Part shown: in pieces, positions 44,649 to 56,287 of the stretch
Layout: every line of letters starts with the position of its first letter
How positions within the stretch are numbered: position 1 is the first letter of the stretch
Origin: Sabellastarte sp. h YS-2021
Lineage: Eukaryota; Annelida; Polychaeta; Sabellida; Sabellidae
Assembly (NCBI GenBank): GCA_964017235.1
Contig: OZ024928.1
Span: forward strand, 79,789,566-79,853,565
Direction: 5' to 3'
DNA length: 64,000 nucleotides
Position numbers and translations under genes: made by a program
The notes under the pieces: generated by a model
The model's input: only the letters and a program-made list of their open reading frames with translations
Databases searched by the model: none
Told to the model about the DNA's origin: nothing

Positions 44649-46101
44649 ATCAGCTGATTTGGGCTGACTCTGCTGGCTGGACTGGCTGGGAGGTCTTGAC
44701 TGTTCCTGATGAGTGGAAGATGGCACTGGTGACGGTGCTGGTTGAAGTTGAGAGGGTGAAAATGGCTGTGGTGTGTCCATCTGCTGATACATAAGCACAC
44801 TGGGAATCGCTGCAAAGAGACTGGATAATCCAGAAGTGTTGTGCTGACTTTCCTCCTGTTGTGAAGGTGCAACTGAAGGTGGGTTGAAAAGCATCTGTCT
44901 GGAAGTCCCAGGCTGTTGGTCATCCACAACTATGTAAGAAGTTGGCTGTGCTGACGCTGATGAAGGCCTTGATGGTTGCTGTACTTTGGCAATCACTGTA
45001 ACAGGTTCTCCTGTGGCTGTCTGTGTATGCTGTACAACTGGAATGGAGACTGGTTGAGTTTCCGGTATGGTGAGCATGTATTCACGTCGTGCTGAGGCCT
45101 GTGATGCTTCTGAAAGTTGATATGTGGTGACCACGTTCTTCCGCCTTGTACTGTATTTCACTGAGAAGCTTCACTGTCTCATTCCTGAAGGTTAAAAAGT
45201 CCCTTTCTTCCAGGTTTTCAATCTCAGAGTGGAAATAGTTGCAGAATGACTGTCTAGGACTTGGAGTGGGGTCCTGACGTGCACCCAAAAATGTGGAAAT
45301 CATCAACCTCATCTGCTGGAACTGATCTAAGACTGGATCTGCAGACATGGTGGCAGTCGCGACTGGAGGTTGTCGTCGGTTGGGACTGGTGCTCGAAGGC
45401 TGATGAGTAACATCTGATGCAATGCTGATTTCCATCTCAGATTCTGTGTCCTTGGATGTATCTGGAACTGAAGCTGAGGCTGTGGCCGCAGAAGGCCTCT
45501 GGGGTGACTTGAATGCAGAAGACTTGGAAACTCCCTTCTTTCTGATGTGACCTCATAGAAAACTGAAACTGTCCTTCAGCCAGGTCTGTCGTTCTGTGCT
45601 CTTCTCAGCTGCTTGTACATGTCCTGACTTCATCTGAGTGAGCTTGCCATATCTGGTATGTTGAGTATCGAACCACAAGTTTCTGGTACCTGCTCCCAAA
45701 GTCTTTCTGTCTTCTGCTTGTCTTTGAAACTGTCGTTGGTCTTGTCATACAGTTCCTCATGCTGTTTAACGAACTCCACGATGGCTTCTTCGTCTGAATC
45801 ACTCAGAAAAATGGACTTCGTCTGGCCCTGCTTCTGTCTGGATTGAGTTGATTCTACATCAGTATCCGTGTCAGTTCGCACTCTCTTCTCTCCTCCTTCC
45901 GGGCTCTCTTCCCTCTCTCTCTCTCCATCCTCTCTCTGTCCCTCTCCTCCTGCTCTCTGTCCTCTCTCTCTCCTCTCTCTTCTCTCTTTCCCTCCTCCTT
46001 CTTTCTATATCCGAAGCTGTATCTCCTAACTCAAACTGTGGTTGAGTGTCTCCAGTTGGTACTTCAATCTTTCTCATTCTGCCCCGTCGCATGCTGATCA
46101 A
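44649..46101 (-). pseudogene. MADF-like DNA-binding protein of Harbinger 1, broken
   Basis: The minus strand from 46101 reads RMRKIEVPTGDTQPQFELGD, a long charged Arg/Glu tract, then after a frame change DEEAIVEFVKQHEELYDKTN and KTERLWEQV, the first helices of a MADF domain. Another shift gives TRYGKLTQMKSG and ERQTWLKDSFSFL, the third helix and its end, followed by TGA. A frame from 45435 holds DPVLDQFQQMRLMISTF and LEERDFLTFRNETVKLL, which resembles a C-terminal dimerisation (BESS-type) region, then a Gln/Ser/Pro-rich tail. Such partners recruit the Harbinger transposase to DNA and the nucleus. Several shifts and a stop mean it is inactive. Confidence 0.8.
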
Positions 46102-46318
46102 TCAATCGATTGTACAGCTTGTTTGAAAAAACAAAAACTTAAGATAAAAGTGAAACCTCACATAACAGATTTCACTCCCAACCAGTCCAGCCTAGCTCAA
46201 AACTTAAGCTTATTTCCAAAAAATAAAAAACCTGAAATTAAAGCTCCACACCAGTTGTCTCTCGACAAGTCAAAGCCCAAATATATGCAGATTGTCTACC
46301 GACGCGCCTTTTTATACT

Positions 46319-46860
46319 TTGAAGCCGACAGGCCGTAAGACGCAACAATATTGCCGGCCTGTCTGTTCCAGTTCCCGGCTTGTCTGTTACTCTTACAGGC
46401 CTGTCGGTTATTGTTTACGGCTTGTCTGTTTCAGTTTAAGGCCTGTCGGTTACAAATTTTCCCGATTCTAGGACCCAGTCTGTTAAAGTTACCGACCGGC
46501 CTGTAAACTTTACAGGCCTGTCGGGAAAACTTACAGACAGGCTGGTTAAAGTTACCGACTGTACTGTAACACTTCCCGCACAGTTAGTGAGTCATCACGT
46601 ATAGTCTGGAAGTCCATATTTGGGACAAGCCAGATACTTGTTACAGACAGGCCTGTTTGATTAACCGACAAGCCGGGAAGTGTAACTGACAGGCCGTTAA
46701 GTTAAGCGACAGGCCTGTTGCTAGGGGACTGAAATTAGGGTCGGATACAAGGGTCGGCAATGGACTCACCGACTCTCCCCAACAGGCTGGTAACTTGCAA
46801 CCGACCCTAACCGACCATGTAAACATTGTTCCCAACTCTCTCAAAAAATGCATAGTTACC
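46319..46860. repeat. Subterminal GGCCTGTCGGTTA motif array of Harbinger 1
   Basis: Variants of GGCCTGTCGGTTA or its mirror TAACCGACAGGCC occur about twenty times in 540 bases, in both orientations, at spacings of roughly 20-30 bases. Similar ACAAGCCG and GACAGGCC motifs recur at about 42155-42240 near the other end and at both ends of element 2. Position and density suggest transposase or MADF-protein binding sites. Confidence 0.7.
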
Positions 46861-46931
46861 AGCCTGTCGGCTCCAGTGGAACACCTGCATTAGGTTTGGT
46901 TGTAGTTTCCCGGCTTGTCGTGGTGGACTGC

Positions 46932-46955
46932 AAAATATCAAACATGTTTGATATT
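46932..46955. repeat. Perfect 24-bp palindrome at the Harbinger 2 left edge
   Basis: AAATATCAAACA followed by TGTTTGATATTT is its own reverse complement. Outside it, GTCGTGGTGG and the mirror of CCCTCCACGAC extend an imperfect hairpin to about 90 bases in all. Confidence 0.75.
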
Positions 46956-47218
46956 TCATTGACCCTCCACGACTCTGCATCCGAAGTTTGGCCCCACCCA
47001 CCTGGAAACTGTCCTGTCTTGGATCCCTTTGGCTTGTTGGTTACACTTCCTGTCTTGTGCTATACTGTAACTGTCTTGTTTTGAAAAAATGCCCATCCTG
47101 ACCTGCTTCACTACCAGGACTCCACCTCCAGACAGTCTGTGAACACTTACCAACCGTACTTGAAAGGAAACCGACCTGTTGTAAACATAACCGACCTGAC
47201 TTGCACACTTCCCTTCAT

Positions 47219-47449
47219 TTATTTATTTGGGGTTTTACATCACTTTCAACACAGTACAGGTCATATCACGATGGGTAGTTTCGTGGGCAGAGGAAACCAG
47301 TACATACAGTTGGTCAAGGTTCTGTACTGTAAACTGCCGACCAACGGCAAGCAACTACCATCTTTCCCACTTGAGGTCAAGCTGGGAACCGAACCAAGAT
47401 CTCAGAGGTGGGAGACGAGAGTGTTACCACTCTGCCACCATGCCCCCTC
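47219..47449 (-). mobile_element. tRNA-derived SINE, copy 2, inside Harbinger element 2
   Basis: On the minus strand the head has TGGCAGAGTGGTAACACTC (A box) and GGTTCGGTTCCC (B box). The body continues CTGTATGTACTGGTTTCCTC and the tail is CCCCAAATAAATAAATG. A 13-bp direct repeat CACTTCCCTTCAT flanks it exactly (47206-47218 and 47450-47462), showing target-primed insertion. It inserted after Harbinger element 2. Confidence 0.88.
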
Positions 47450-47700
47450 CACTTCCCTTCATGCAGGACAAGCCGGGAACACTTTCAGACAAACTGTAAA
47501 CAGAAACCAACAAGACTATATAAGGCGAGTCGGTTTGGGCAGTGCATCATTTGGAAGCAGACGGATTACATCTGGCAGTGTTTCAAGAATAGGAGTTTCT
47601 TTTTTTCACAATTATCTGAGTCTATTTTGAGTTGAAGTTGGTTGACTTTATACTTTAAGATTTTGTTTTTTACGAAAACGTTGCTGCTTATTATTTGACA

Positions 47701-49233
47701 ATGGGTCCTAAGAAAGGCAAAAGAGTCAGGAAGATAGAAGTTCCCACTGACAGTGTTCCTGAATTTGAGCTGGAGGACACAGTGGCAGGTATTCAGCGGA
47801 AGAGGTAGGAAAGGGAGGCCAGAGAGAGGGAGGAGGCACAGCAATATAGCAACTGAGGAAGGAGGAGGCAAGGAGGGAGGAAGCAAGAATGGAGGAATCA
47901 CACTAAGAGGAGGAACAGTCAGAAAGAGGCCCAGGACAGAAAGAAGTGACACTGAAACAGAGGCTGGTGGAGGAGAGACGAGACCATCACAGTCGCGTTA
48001 CAAGAAGGAGCACTTGACCAACATATCTTATTGACTACGATGAGGCTATTGTGAACTTTGTGAAGACTAACATTTCAAGGACAAAGCGAGGAAGGAGTTT
48101 CTCTGGGAGCAGTTCACCAAGAGTTGGAAGCCGTCTGTCAAGGTGTGCACATTACGGAAGCTGACACAGTCGAAGTCTGGTGTGCACATTATAGGAAGTT
48201 GATGCAGTCGAAATCAGACAGAATGTCAGCCTTTGATACAGGACAAGCTAGGATTCCTGAGGTCGCACATCAGATGCAAGGGGCTCAGCATGTTGTCAGC
48301 CTTCAAATCGCAAGCCAAGGAGCCAGTGCTTCAGCTACTACAGCACACGATATCTCAAGAGCCACGACTGACACAGACAGTATAGAGATAAACACACGGT
48401 CAACAGACACCACACACGCAATAGACACCCACGTTTACAGCCTCAACAAGTCATGAGCCCCACCGCAGTTTCAGGGCGCTCTTCGGTCGACCAGCAGGTC
48501 ATGGACCAGTTCACACAGAAAGCATGCTGTCATCTTTCCTCAGGAAAAAGCAGGAACAGGTACAGCTTTCTGCAACTACCTGGCGTTGGAGGTGGAGGAA
48601 TTAGAGGAGAAAGACTTTCAGACATTTAGAAATGAGGCTGTCAAGCTTTTTAACACATTCAAAGCAAGGCAGAAGACCCAGCAGCCACAGCAATAGACAC
48701 TTTCACATAGCTCAAGTGCACCTTTAACATTTGTGCCATATGCATTTCAACAGCCACAGCAGCCAGCTTCAGCTGCAAGGGGGTACATCTTAACCATCCC
48801 AGAGATACAGATGCCTTCAAGCCAGGTCATTCAGCCCGCTCATCATAGCCAAGTGGCCATCAAAGGACAGGAGCAGCTATCCAGACCTTCATCAAGACCA
48901 CTTACATTCACTTTGACACAGACAAAGCACTTCAACCCTGCATCAGTTACCTCAGCTACAGGCAAAGAAAGCCAACGCAACATATCAGGACTTTCAACCT
49001 TCTTTGGATATCTTCAGTCTGTGATGAGCTACCAACAGATAGACACACCGCAACCATTTTCACCAGTCAACACACCAGCACCAGCCACCTCTCCTCCAAC
49101 CACCACCGCCTCACAGCAAGAACATCAGCAACCCACCCTATGTCTCCTCTGCAGTCAGCCAACGCCAAACAGCAGCCACAGTAGAACACCTGACAAGCCT
49201 TCAAACAGTCCTCTTCAGGACCATTGCTGTTAA
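47701..49233 (+). pseudogene. MADF-like protein of Harbinger 2, broken
   Basis: ATG at 47701 reads MGPKKGKRVRKIEVPTDSVP then EFELEDTVAGIQRKR and TAG at 47806, matching the RKIEVPT start of the element 1 gene. Beyond it, in other frames, are a purine-rich charged tract, DEAIVNFVK and KEFLWEQFTKSW (MADF helices). The frame 48733-49233 gives a Gln/Pro/Ser-rich tail homologous to the element 1 C-terminus (ARGYILTIPEIQMPSSQVIQ; compare REYMLTIPETQPVSIPV). Stop codons and shifts make it non-functional. TATATAAG at 47517 marks the former promoter. Confidence 0.75.
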
Positions 49234-50049
49234 CCATTTCAAGGTTCTTTTCAGGACCAGCCGAATCTTTCTAAAACAATAAACAAGCTGGTGTTCTAAA
49301 AAAAAAACAAACGAGAAGCATTACACACAAAACACTTTTGTCCCAAACACATAAAAAATGAATGAATAAATGAATCGTGTTTAAAAAAAACTTCTAACTT
49401 TTAAACAATAATTTGAACTATTTGGAGCTTAGAAAAAATATTGAAGAAAATTTAAAAAAAAAAATTAAAACAAATTTGAAAAAAAATTTGTAAAAAAAAT
49501 GTTTTTCAAAAACAGCCATGTGATAATGAATTTTAAAAAAATGGCCAAAAAAATATGGGCAAAACACTATGACGTTTTGGCCTGCCCCAAAGATCACAGT
49601 TGTTAAAGACTTAAAACAAGGTCTGACATCGGGGAAGTATTTTGACATTTGGATTCGACCTTATGACCTTTGACCCTTTACTAAACATTTCAAATTCCCC
49701 TAAGATATTTTGTAGATTTTGAATTTTAAAATATCTGGCAAGTTTGTACGAAAATAATTGGGGGGGGGGGGGGGGGCTTAATTTGGACAAAACTTTGGGA
49801 GGGTGTTTTAAACAGGGTGTACATGTACTTATAATTTGGTTGGAAGTAGTTTTGAAATTTGGAAATCCAATGGATTTTTTTTTAAAAAATGTGTTGGAAG
49901 TTTAAGTAACACAAGTTTAAAGTTCTGGGAATAACTCATCCGTCCTGAAAAGGACTGATAGTAGTCCTGAACAAGACATAAGCCAGCTTCTGCCCCCAGG
50001 GTTGACACATCTCAGATCCTGTCCTCCTGCCCAGCCAATGCCCCCATGT
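49234..50049. other. Noncoding spacer between the Harbinger 2 genes
   Basis: AT-rich, with A and T runs and an 18-base G run at about 49760-49777. No coding content is seen. Confidence 0.6.
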
Positions 50050-50159
50050 GATTAAAGTAGTCCTTCAGTGGTTCTCGTTGATATTTGGCCTCCCTCAAAG
50101 GATTCCTGTAGTTCTCATTTGGCACATACACCTCTTGTTTATTATGTTGGGCCACTACA

Positions 50160-51339
50160 TCATTTGCTGGGCTTGGTGCCCTGTCTGCCCTGGTGTGTCC
50201 TCAGCATGTTGTGCAACACCACACACATAAACACAATGTCTCTGACAACCCTTGGCCTTTGCTCCATGGTGCCCAGTAGTACCCTGAAGCGGCTCACTAA
50301 AATTCCAAAAGCGTTTTCAACCACCCTCCTGCCTCTGGAGATCCTGTAGTTGGCTATTCTTTCTTCCCTGGTCAATTGTCTTTGGCTGTAGGGTTTGACT
50401 ATCCAGGGGATCAAGGCAAAGGCGTCGCCACCCAGCAAGAAGTAGTGTAAGTCTTGGCCTCCCCCAGGGGTTCAGGTGGTGGAAGCCCCAAACTGCCATC
50501 CTCAATCTCCCTCAAAAGGCTTCTGTTGAAAATCTGTGCATCTGAGCATGAACCACTGGACCCACAGTCTATCCACAGGAATCTGTATTCTACATCCACC
50601 AGGGCCAGTGAGAACCAGGGAAAAGAAGCCCTTGTAGTTGTAATAATCTGCCTTTTTGGGGGGGCTTCTTCATGGCAATATGCTTCCCGTCTATGGCACC
50701 TACAGCATGGGGGACATTTCATCTGGTTCTGAACTTCTCCACCCTTTTCCAGTCATCAAGGCTATCAGGTCAGTGCAAAAATTAGTCCTGGAATTCAGCA
50801 AGGATGGCTCAGCAGACTTGGGGGACGAATTTGCGGATGGTGATACATCCAACCAACCAGTGGTACTGCAAGGAGGTGTAGATCTCTCCAGTGACCAGGT
50901 GTCTCAGGGTTGTTGCCAGTTATGAGTTATAAGTCCAACTTCCAATGGCTTCCTGAAATTGGTGACTGACCTCTTGATACAGTGGGGAATGCATTCCTCG
51001 ATGAGGTAAAAAAGGCAGGGGCATCCTGAGAAAATTCTGGTACCCTGGGATGTCTGTGTGTATGAGGTCGGCCAGAAGATTGCTGTAGCATCCTTTTTCT
51101 TGTCTCTGAAGGATCCAGGGCATGACCCAGGGGTTTTGTGGCTTTCTTCTTCTCCTGGGGGCTAGCTGGGGCTGAGGCTGTGCTGGTGGCTGTATGGCAG
51201 GTGATGGTACTGGGTTCAAACGTGTCCTCTGTCTTTCCATCAAGATGCAAATCAAAATATTAAACTCAATACAAACCAAAAGTACCCTAAGCTGATGTAT
51301 GAAGTCTCGGTGATGTGTAGCTGGCATCTTTGCAGTCAT
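50160..51339 (-). pseudogene. PIF/Harbinger DDE transposase of element 2, broken
   Basis: On the minus strand the N-terminus from 51339 has RRRRKPQNPWVMPWILQRQE, as in element 1. A damaged middle includes WLVGCITIRKFVPQVC followed by in-frame stops. The catalytic part is split over two frames: 50722-50411 (ALVDVEYRFLWIDCGSSGSC, SDAQIFN) and 50438-50160 ([43 protein letters not shown]). The second Asp and the Glu are kept. It encodes a DDE transposase with several lesions and is inactive. At the element 1 TGA position this copy has Arg. Confidence 0.85.
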
Positions 51340-51722
51340 AAATGTTTTTTGTCACCCAGAAAGGGTCTATATAGTTTTGGTTTAACTCTGGATCCCGACT
51401 CCAGGATTTAATCAGTCCTGTCGTGGTGAGTTGGGAAAATACTCCAGTCCGGTCTGTTTGTGAATACGGCTTGTCGGGAGTTGCTACAGCTTGCCTGTTA
51501 GGGGTTTACGGTTTATCCTGATAGTTTCCTGTCTTGTGACAAAAATGATCCTGATCCCAAGTCAGGTCGGGATGTTGATCCAGACAAGTCGGTATGGTAT
51601 ATGTCCTGTCAGGAAAATGTAACCGACCCATCATTTTTGCACGCCTTTTTGTGGTTTTAGTCCCTGATTCCACGACTTTTGCAACCAACCCTAGAGTCGT
51701 AGAGTCGGTTACTGGGTCGGTT

Positions 51723-52135
51723 AAAGTGGCTGAACAACATATTTTAGTGAAATGCGCTTTATGCAAAGCCACAAGCACCTATTACTCAGCTATCGATCTA
51801 GATCTGCCAAAGGATCTGGGGGACATTGAAGTAGGGGTCAAAGAGCAAGTCGACCATTCGTAGATTCATGCTCCATGTTTTTGTTCACTGTATGAAAGGC
51901 TGCCATTGGTGTTATAGTGGAAGGCCAAAGCCACAAAACAAAAGACTTGGAGGCCTTTTTCATATATACCCACAAACCAAATTTTGAAAGGTCGATGTTA
52001 AATTTTTTTCAAGTTATTTCCTTTTAAGCTATCACCTTTGACATTTAGAGGGCCACATGGGCCACATAGTAGAATGACTGAAACCCCACAAAACAATGGG
52101 TTCTGGGGTGTTAACTATATATACCCACATAGAAA
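51723..52135. repeat. Family B unit and a related dispersed segment
   Basis: GTGGCTGAACAACATATTTT then CACCTATTACTCAGCTATCG at the left is a family B unit. From about 51880, GGCTGCCATTGGTGTTATAG with GCCACAAAACAAAAGACTTG matches segments at 55720 and 56020 and forms another small dispersed repeat of about 130 bases. Confidence 0.6.
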
Positions 52136-54077
52136 GTTTGTTTGGGCTGTATCTCAGAAACCATATGGTGTAGGAAGTTGAAACTTGGTAGGGGCATTGG
52201 TTTGGGGGTGTAGGTGTGCAACGCGATGATGTGACCTTGATTTGGCCTTGTCGTAATGACCTTGAGTTTGAAAATCTTATCTGGGCTTGATTTGACCTTT
52301 AACCTTGCATAGAGACCTCGACCTTTAAAATCTTGTCCAGACTATATCTCAGAAACCATAAGGTGAAGGTTGAAACTTGGTGGGGACATTGGTTGGGGGG
52401 GAGGTTTGGTGTGCAACATCATGGTGTGACCTTGATTTGACCTTTGACCTTGCCATAGTGACCTTGAGTTTAAAAATCTTATCCAGGCTTGATTTGACCT
52501 GTAATGTTGCCACAGTGACCTTGACCTTTAAAATCTTGTCCAGGCTATATCCCAGAAACCATAAGGTGTAGAAAGTTGATACTTGGTATCACCTAGATTC
52601 TTATTCGGGCTTGATTTGACCTTTAACCTTGCCATAGTGACCTTAAGCTTTAAAATCTTTTCCGGGCTATATCTTAGAAACCGTAAGGTGTTGGAAGTTG
52701 ATACTTGGTAGGACATTGACTGAGGGTATAAATGTGCAACGTCATGGTGAGAGCTTAATTTGACATTTGACTTTGCTGTAGTGACCTTGACCTTTAAAAT
52801 TTTGTCCATGCTTTATCTCAGAAACCATAAGGTGTAGGAAGTTGATACTTGGTAGGGCATTGGTTAGAGGGAGTAGGTGTGCAACATCATTTTGTGACCT
52901 TGAGTGGACGTTTGACCTTGCAGTAGTGGCCTTGAGTTTAAAAAATGCAGTCTGGGCTGTATCCAAAAATGTAAGGTGTGAGAAGTTGAAACTTGGTAGG
53001 GATATTGGTTGGTGGTGGGAGTGTGCAACGTCATGAAGTGACCTTGGTTTGATGTTTGATCTTACCGTAGTGACCTTGACCTTTAAAATGTAGTCCGGGC
53101 TATATCTCGGAAACTGTAAAGTATAGCAAGTTGATACTTTGTAGCGACATAGACAAGGGGGTGTAGGTGTGCAACGTCATGATGTGACCTTGATTTGACC
53201 TTTGACCTTGCTGTAGTGACCTTGACCTTTAAAATCTTGTAGGGCCTCGGAAGCTGTAAAGTGTAGTAAGTCAATACTTTGTAGGGATATTGGTTAGGGA
53301 GTGCAGGTGTGCAACGTCATGGTGTGATCTTGATTTGACCTTTGAACTTGTTGTAGTGACCTTGACCATTAGAATATTGTCCAGACTATGCCTCGAAATC
53401 TGTGAGGTGTAAAAGTTTGATATTTGGTATGGACATTAGTTAGCCATTAGGGTATGTAATGTTGTGGCGTGATCTTGACTTGACCTTTGAACTTAAAAAT
53501 CTTGTCGAGGCAATATCTCATAAAGCTTAAGGTGTAGGAACCTGATATTTGGCAGGGACATTGGTTAGAGGATGTAGGTGAGCAACGAACTCTATTTGGG
53601 CCATATCCCAGAAATTGTAAAAAGAGAAAGGTGTAGAAAGTTGATTCTTAGATGAGTCATTGGTTGGAGAGTGAAGGTGAGTCATTGGTTGGAGAGTGAA
53701 GGTATGCTAAATTATGGTGTGATTTTTAACCGTGGCTCTGGCAAAGTGTGTTCTCCTGTGATAATTGAGACATTTTTCTCTTATGACAAAGATGTATGGA
53801 TTGTTGTAACTGATTGTTACATGTACTTTTACTTATTTGTGCTATTTCTTTTGGTAGCTATACTTTAATTCATAAATTTTACAGCTTCATAATTTACAGA
53901 GATTTTCTTTTCTCTTTTAAATGTTATTTTCTCTACAAACATTATTTGGAACTTTACATAACTGACATTGTTAGCTGTGAAAGTCTCCTGATCTTTGTAC
54001 TGTTTCACTTCTATATCACATGGTTTCTAACACTTTTTCCTCGGGCTGTAGGTTATGGGCATCTCTGATGCTATTTT
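52136..54077 (+). mobile_element. Palindrome-headed tandem-repeat element, copy 2 (5' part lost)
   Basis: About nine diverged 146-bp units (ATATCTCAGAAACCATAAGG, GTTGATACTTGGTAGG) lead into the shared tail that ends GGGCTGTAGGTTATGGGCAT and CTCTGATGC. The palindromic head and the GTGTCCGGATGG leader are absent. The units are more diverged than in copies 1 and 3, so this is probably the oldest. Confidence 0.7.
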
Positions 54078-54700
54078 TAACTCTAGCCTTTTCTGGGGGC
54101 ATCGGCGAGTATGAAGCTTTTTTTTGTGTTTCACAGCCTAAACCCATGGATAGATTTTCACCAAAGTTTCAGGATATGTTTATCAGGAATCTAGAGCTGA
54201 TTAGGATTTGAGGGGTACTGGGCAACAACTGTTGCCATGACAACACTTTTAAGATTTTTGGGTCTTAAAGATTGTGGGTATTCCACAGCCTAAATCTGTG
54301 CACAGATTTTCAGCAAATTTTCAGGATATTTACCCCAAGAGGATCTAGAGCTGATTAAATTTTGGGAAGTATCATGCCATGGGAACAGTTTTAAGATTTT
54401 TGGGTCTTTCAATTTATTGATGCTCCACAGCCGAAACCCATGGGTGGCTTCTCACCAAATTTTCAGGATATATTTACCCCAAGCGGATCTAGAGCTTGAT
54501 AGGTTTATGGGGTATCCGGCAACAACTGTTGCCATGGTAACACTTTTGATATTTCTGGGTCTCAAATTTTGTGAGTGCCAGATTTTCAGGATATGTTAAC
54601 CCCAAGAGGATCTAGAGCTGATTAACATTGCGAGGGTGTCTCGCAATAGCGGTTGTCATGGCAACGCTTTAAAATACTTTTCAGTCTTAACCTTCTTAAT
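54078..54700. repeat. About 150-bp tandem units beside palindrome-headed copy 2
   Basis: CACAGCCTAAACCCATGGAT recurs in altered form at 54132, 54284 and 54426, with TTCAGGATAT, GGATCTAGAGCTGATTA and TTTAAGATTTTTGGGTCTT between. The last unit is truncated. There is no coding content. Confidence 0.8.
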
Positions 54701-56287
54701 TGAAAAAGGGTTGCTATAAAACCAATGTTGCTACAGTTGCAATTTTTTCCCGCTGGGCCAAAGGCTGGGGTTGGGAAATTATGAAATGCCTTCCATGTGA
54801 GGGGTGCATGCGTGTGTGTGTGCGTATGCATTTGTCACATTTTTACAGCAACTGTTATATCTCATTCATTTATGAACATATCTTCACCAAATTTGCAGAG
54901 AATGTTTATGGCTGTGAAAACATGTTTAAAAACTTTTGTGCTCATTTTAAAAGCCAATATGGCTGCCAAAGCTGATTGTTGTAAAATCATTAATATGTTC
55001 TAAAATTTAAAATATTACAGCTAGCTTCATCAGATTTGCACAAAATGTAAATGGCTAGTAAACTTGCCTGAGAGTAATTGTGGCCTTGTTTTGAATACAA
55101 AATGGCCAGCATATCACATCTTTAATGTAAAATACGAGGTCATCACATCAAAAAGGCCTTATATCCCCCTTGTTATTCGTCCTAGGGGTTCCCTTATTAA
55201 TGATTCTAGGGCTTCCAAATGTGAAAACAGCTTATAAGAAATCATAGCCTGTGAAACTTTTGTAAGTATCAAATTTGACCTTTGATCCCTGCTTCAAGGT
55301 CAAATAGGGTCATCATGCTAAAAAGGCCTTATATTTCCCTTATATTTGGTTCTAGGGCTGCAAAAAATGAAAACTACTTGTAAGAAATCATGGCCTGTGA
55401 ATCTTTTGCAAGTGTTAAATTGAATCTTTGACCCTGCTTCAAGGTTGAGAGGGGTCATCATATTAAAATGGCCATATATCCCATATATATTGGTCCTTGG
55501 GCTTGAAAGTCACACTATGAATATATAAATATTAAGTTTTCCCACTTCTTTAACTACATGAAAGTTCTTAGATCTGACAACATCTCTTAAGTTATGTATA
55601 CTTCTTACAACTGAAGCTGTTCCTAAGGTTGTCTGAAATCTCATGTTGTTGTCCATTTAGTTTTACCTGTGGGCTGGGTTTTTGGCAGCAGAGGCTGGCT
55701 ATTTTTAAGTAATTACCTTGACCTTTAAAGGCCACTATTGGTCTTCTAGTGAAAGGCTGAGGCCACAAAACAATAGGTTTTTAGGCCTTACCCATATAAT
55801 AATTTCAAAGGTCTCCTTGAAATATTTTTAAGTACTTACGTGTGAAAGGAAATCTCTACAGGAGAAAAGGTCAACATGCCAATGTTTGAAGGCCAGCCAC
55901 AAATTGAACAAAGAGGTTGAAGGTTATATTTCTGCATTGATGGGGGACATAAATGAATATTATGTGTATTAGTCGTCGGATAGTTCCAGAAGCAATACCC
56001 CAATTTTGACCTTTAGAAGGCTGCCGTTGGCCTTATAGTTGAAAGCTGAGGTCATAAAGCAATAGTTGCTAAGGCCTAACCCATATATATGTTACAGGCA
56101 AACTGTGTAATCAGGCATTTCGCGAAATCCCTGATTCACTTACTATATAGGCATTCCGCGAAATGCCTAAAATTTCCAGACATTTTGCGAAATGCCTGGA
56201 ATTTGTCCTTTATTACACAACTTGCCTGGTGCATTTTGGGCAAATTGTGAAATACAATAATTTTATGTAATGTAAAGCTTTCTTGGT
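54701..56287. repeat. Mixed dispersed repeats, including inverted family B units
   Basis: At 55120-55500, units with GTGAAAACAGCTTATAAGAA then ATCATAGCCTGTGAA mirror the family B phrase near 18930. Near 55720 and 56020 the GGCC(A/G)...GAGGCCACAAAACAATAGG segment recurs. At 56100-56250 AGGCATTTCGCGAAAT and its relatives form short palindromes. No gene is seen. Confidence 0.55.

Larger units (their letters stand above)
41614..46889 (+). mobile_element. PIF/Harbinger element 1, 5.3 kb
   Basis: The left end TAGGGGTGTTCCACTGGAGC and the mirror of the right end TGCAGGTGTTCCACTGGAGC open imperfect arms of about 80 bp that also share CAATGTTTACA and GTCGGTTA. TTA flanks both sides (41611-41613 and 46890-46892), the TWA duplication typical of PIF/Harbinger. 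It carries a plus-strand transposase and a minus-strand MADF-like gene facing each other, the usual two-gene plan. The terminal motif is partly repeated at 41699. A TA-flanked MITE has landed in the left arm. All genes are broken. Confidence 0.88.
46893..51722 (-). mobile_element. PIF/Harbinger element 2, opposite orientation
   Basis: Gene order mirrors element 1: MADF-like on plus, then transposase on minus. The right end read on the minus strand (AACCGACCCAGTAACCGACT, then CTACGACTCTAGGGTTGG) matches 41715-41755 of element 1 but lacks its outermost 100 bases or so, and abuts family B host sequence (AGTGGCTGAACAAC). The left limit is uncertain and is placed next to the TTA that ends element 1. 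A SINE lies inside. Protein remnants are homologous but clearly diverged from element 1, so the pair did not arise by a recent local duplication. Confidence 0.75.

Noticed and set aside
45848-46045. Ser/Leu-rich plus-strand open frame
   Set aside because: It is the complement of the Arg/Glu-rich tract of the MADF-like gene.
51880-56100. A host gene within the GACCTTTGACC-rich region
   Set aside because: All open frames there follow tandem or dispersed repeat units and contain no domain.
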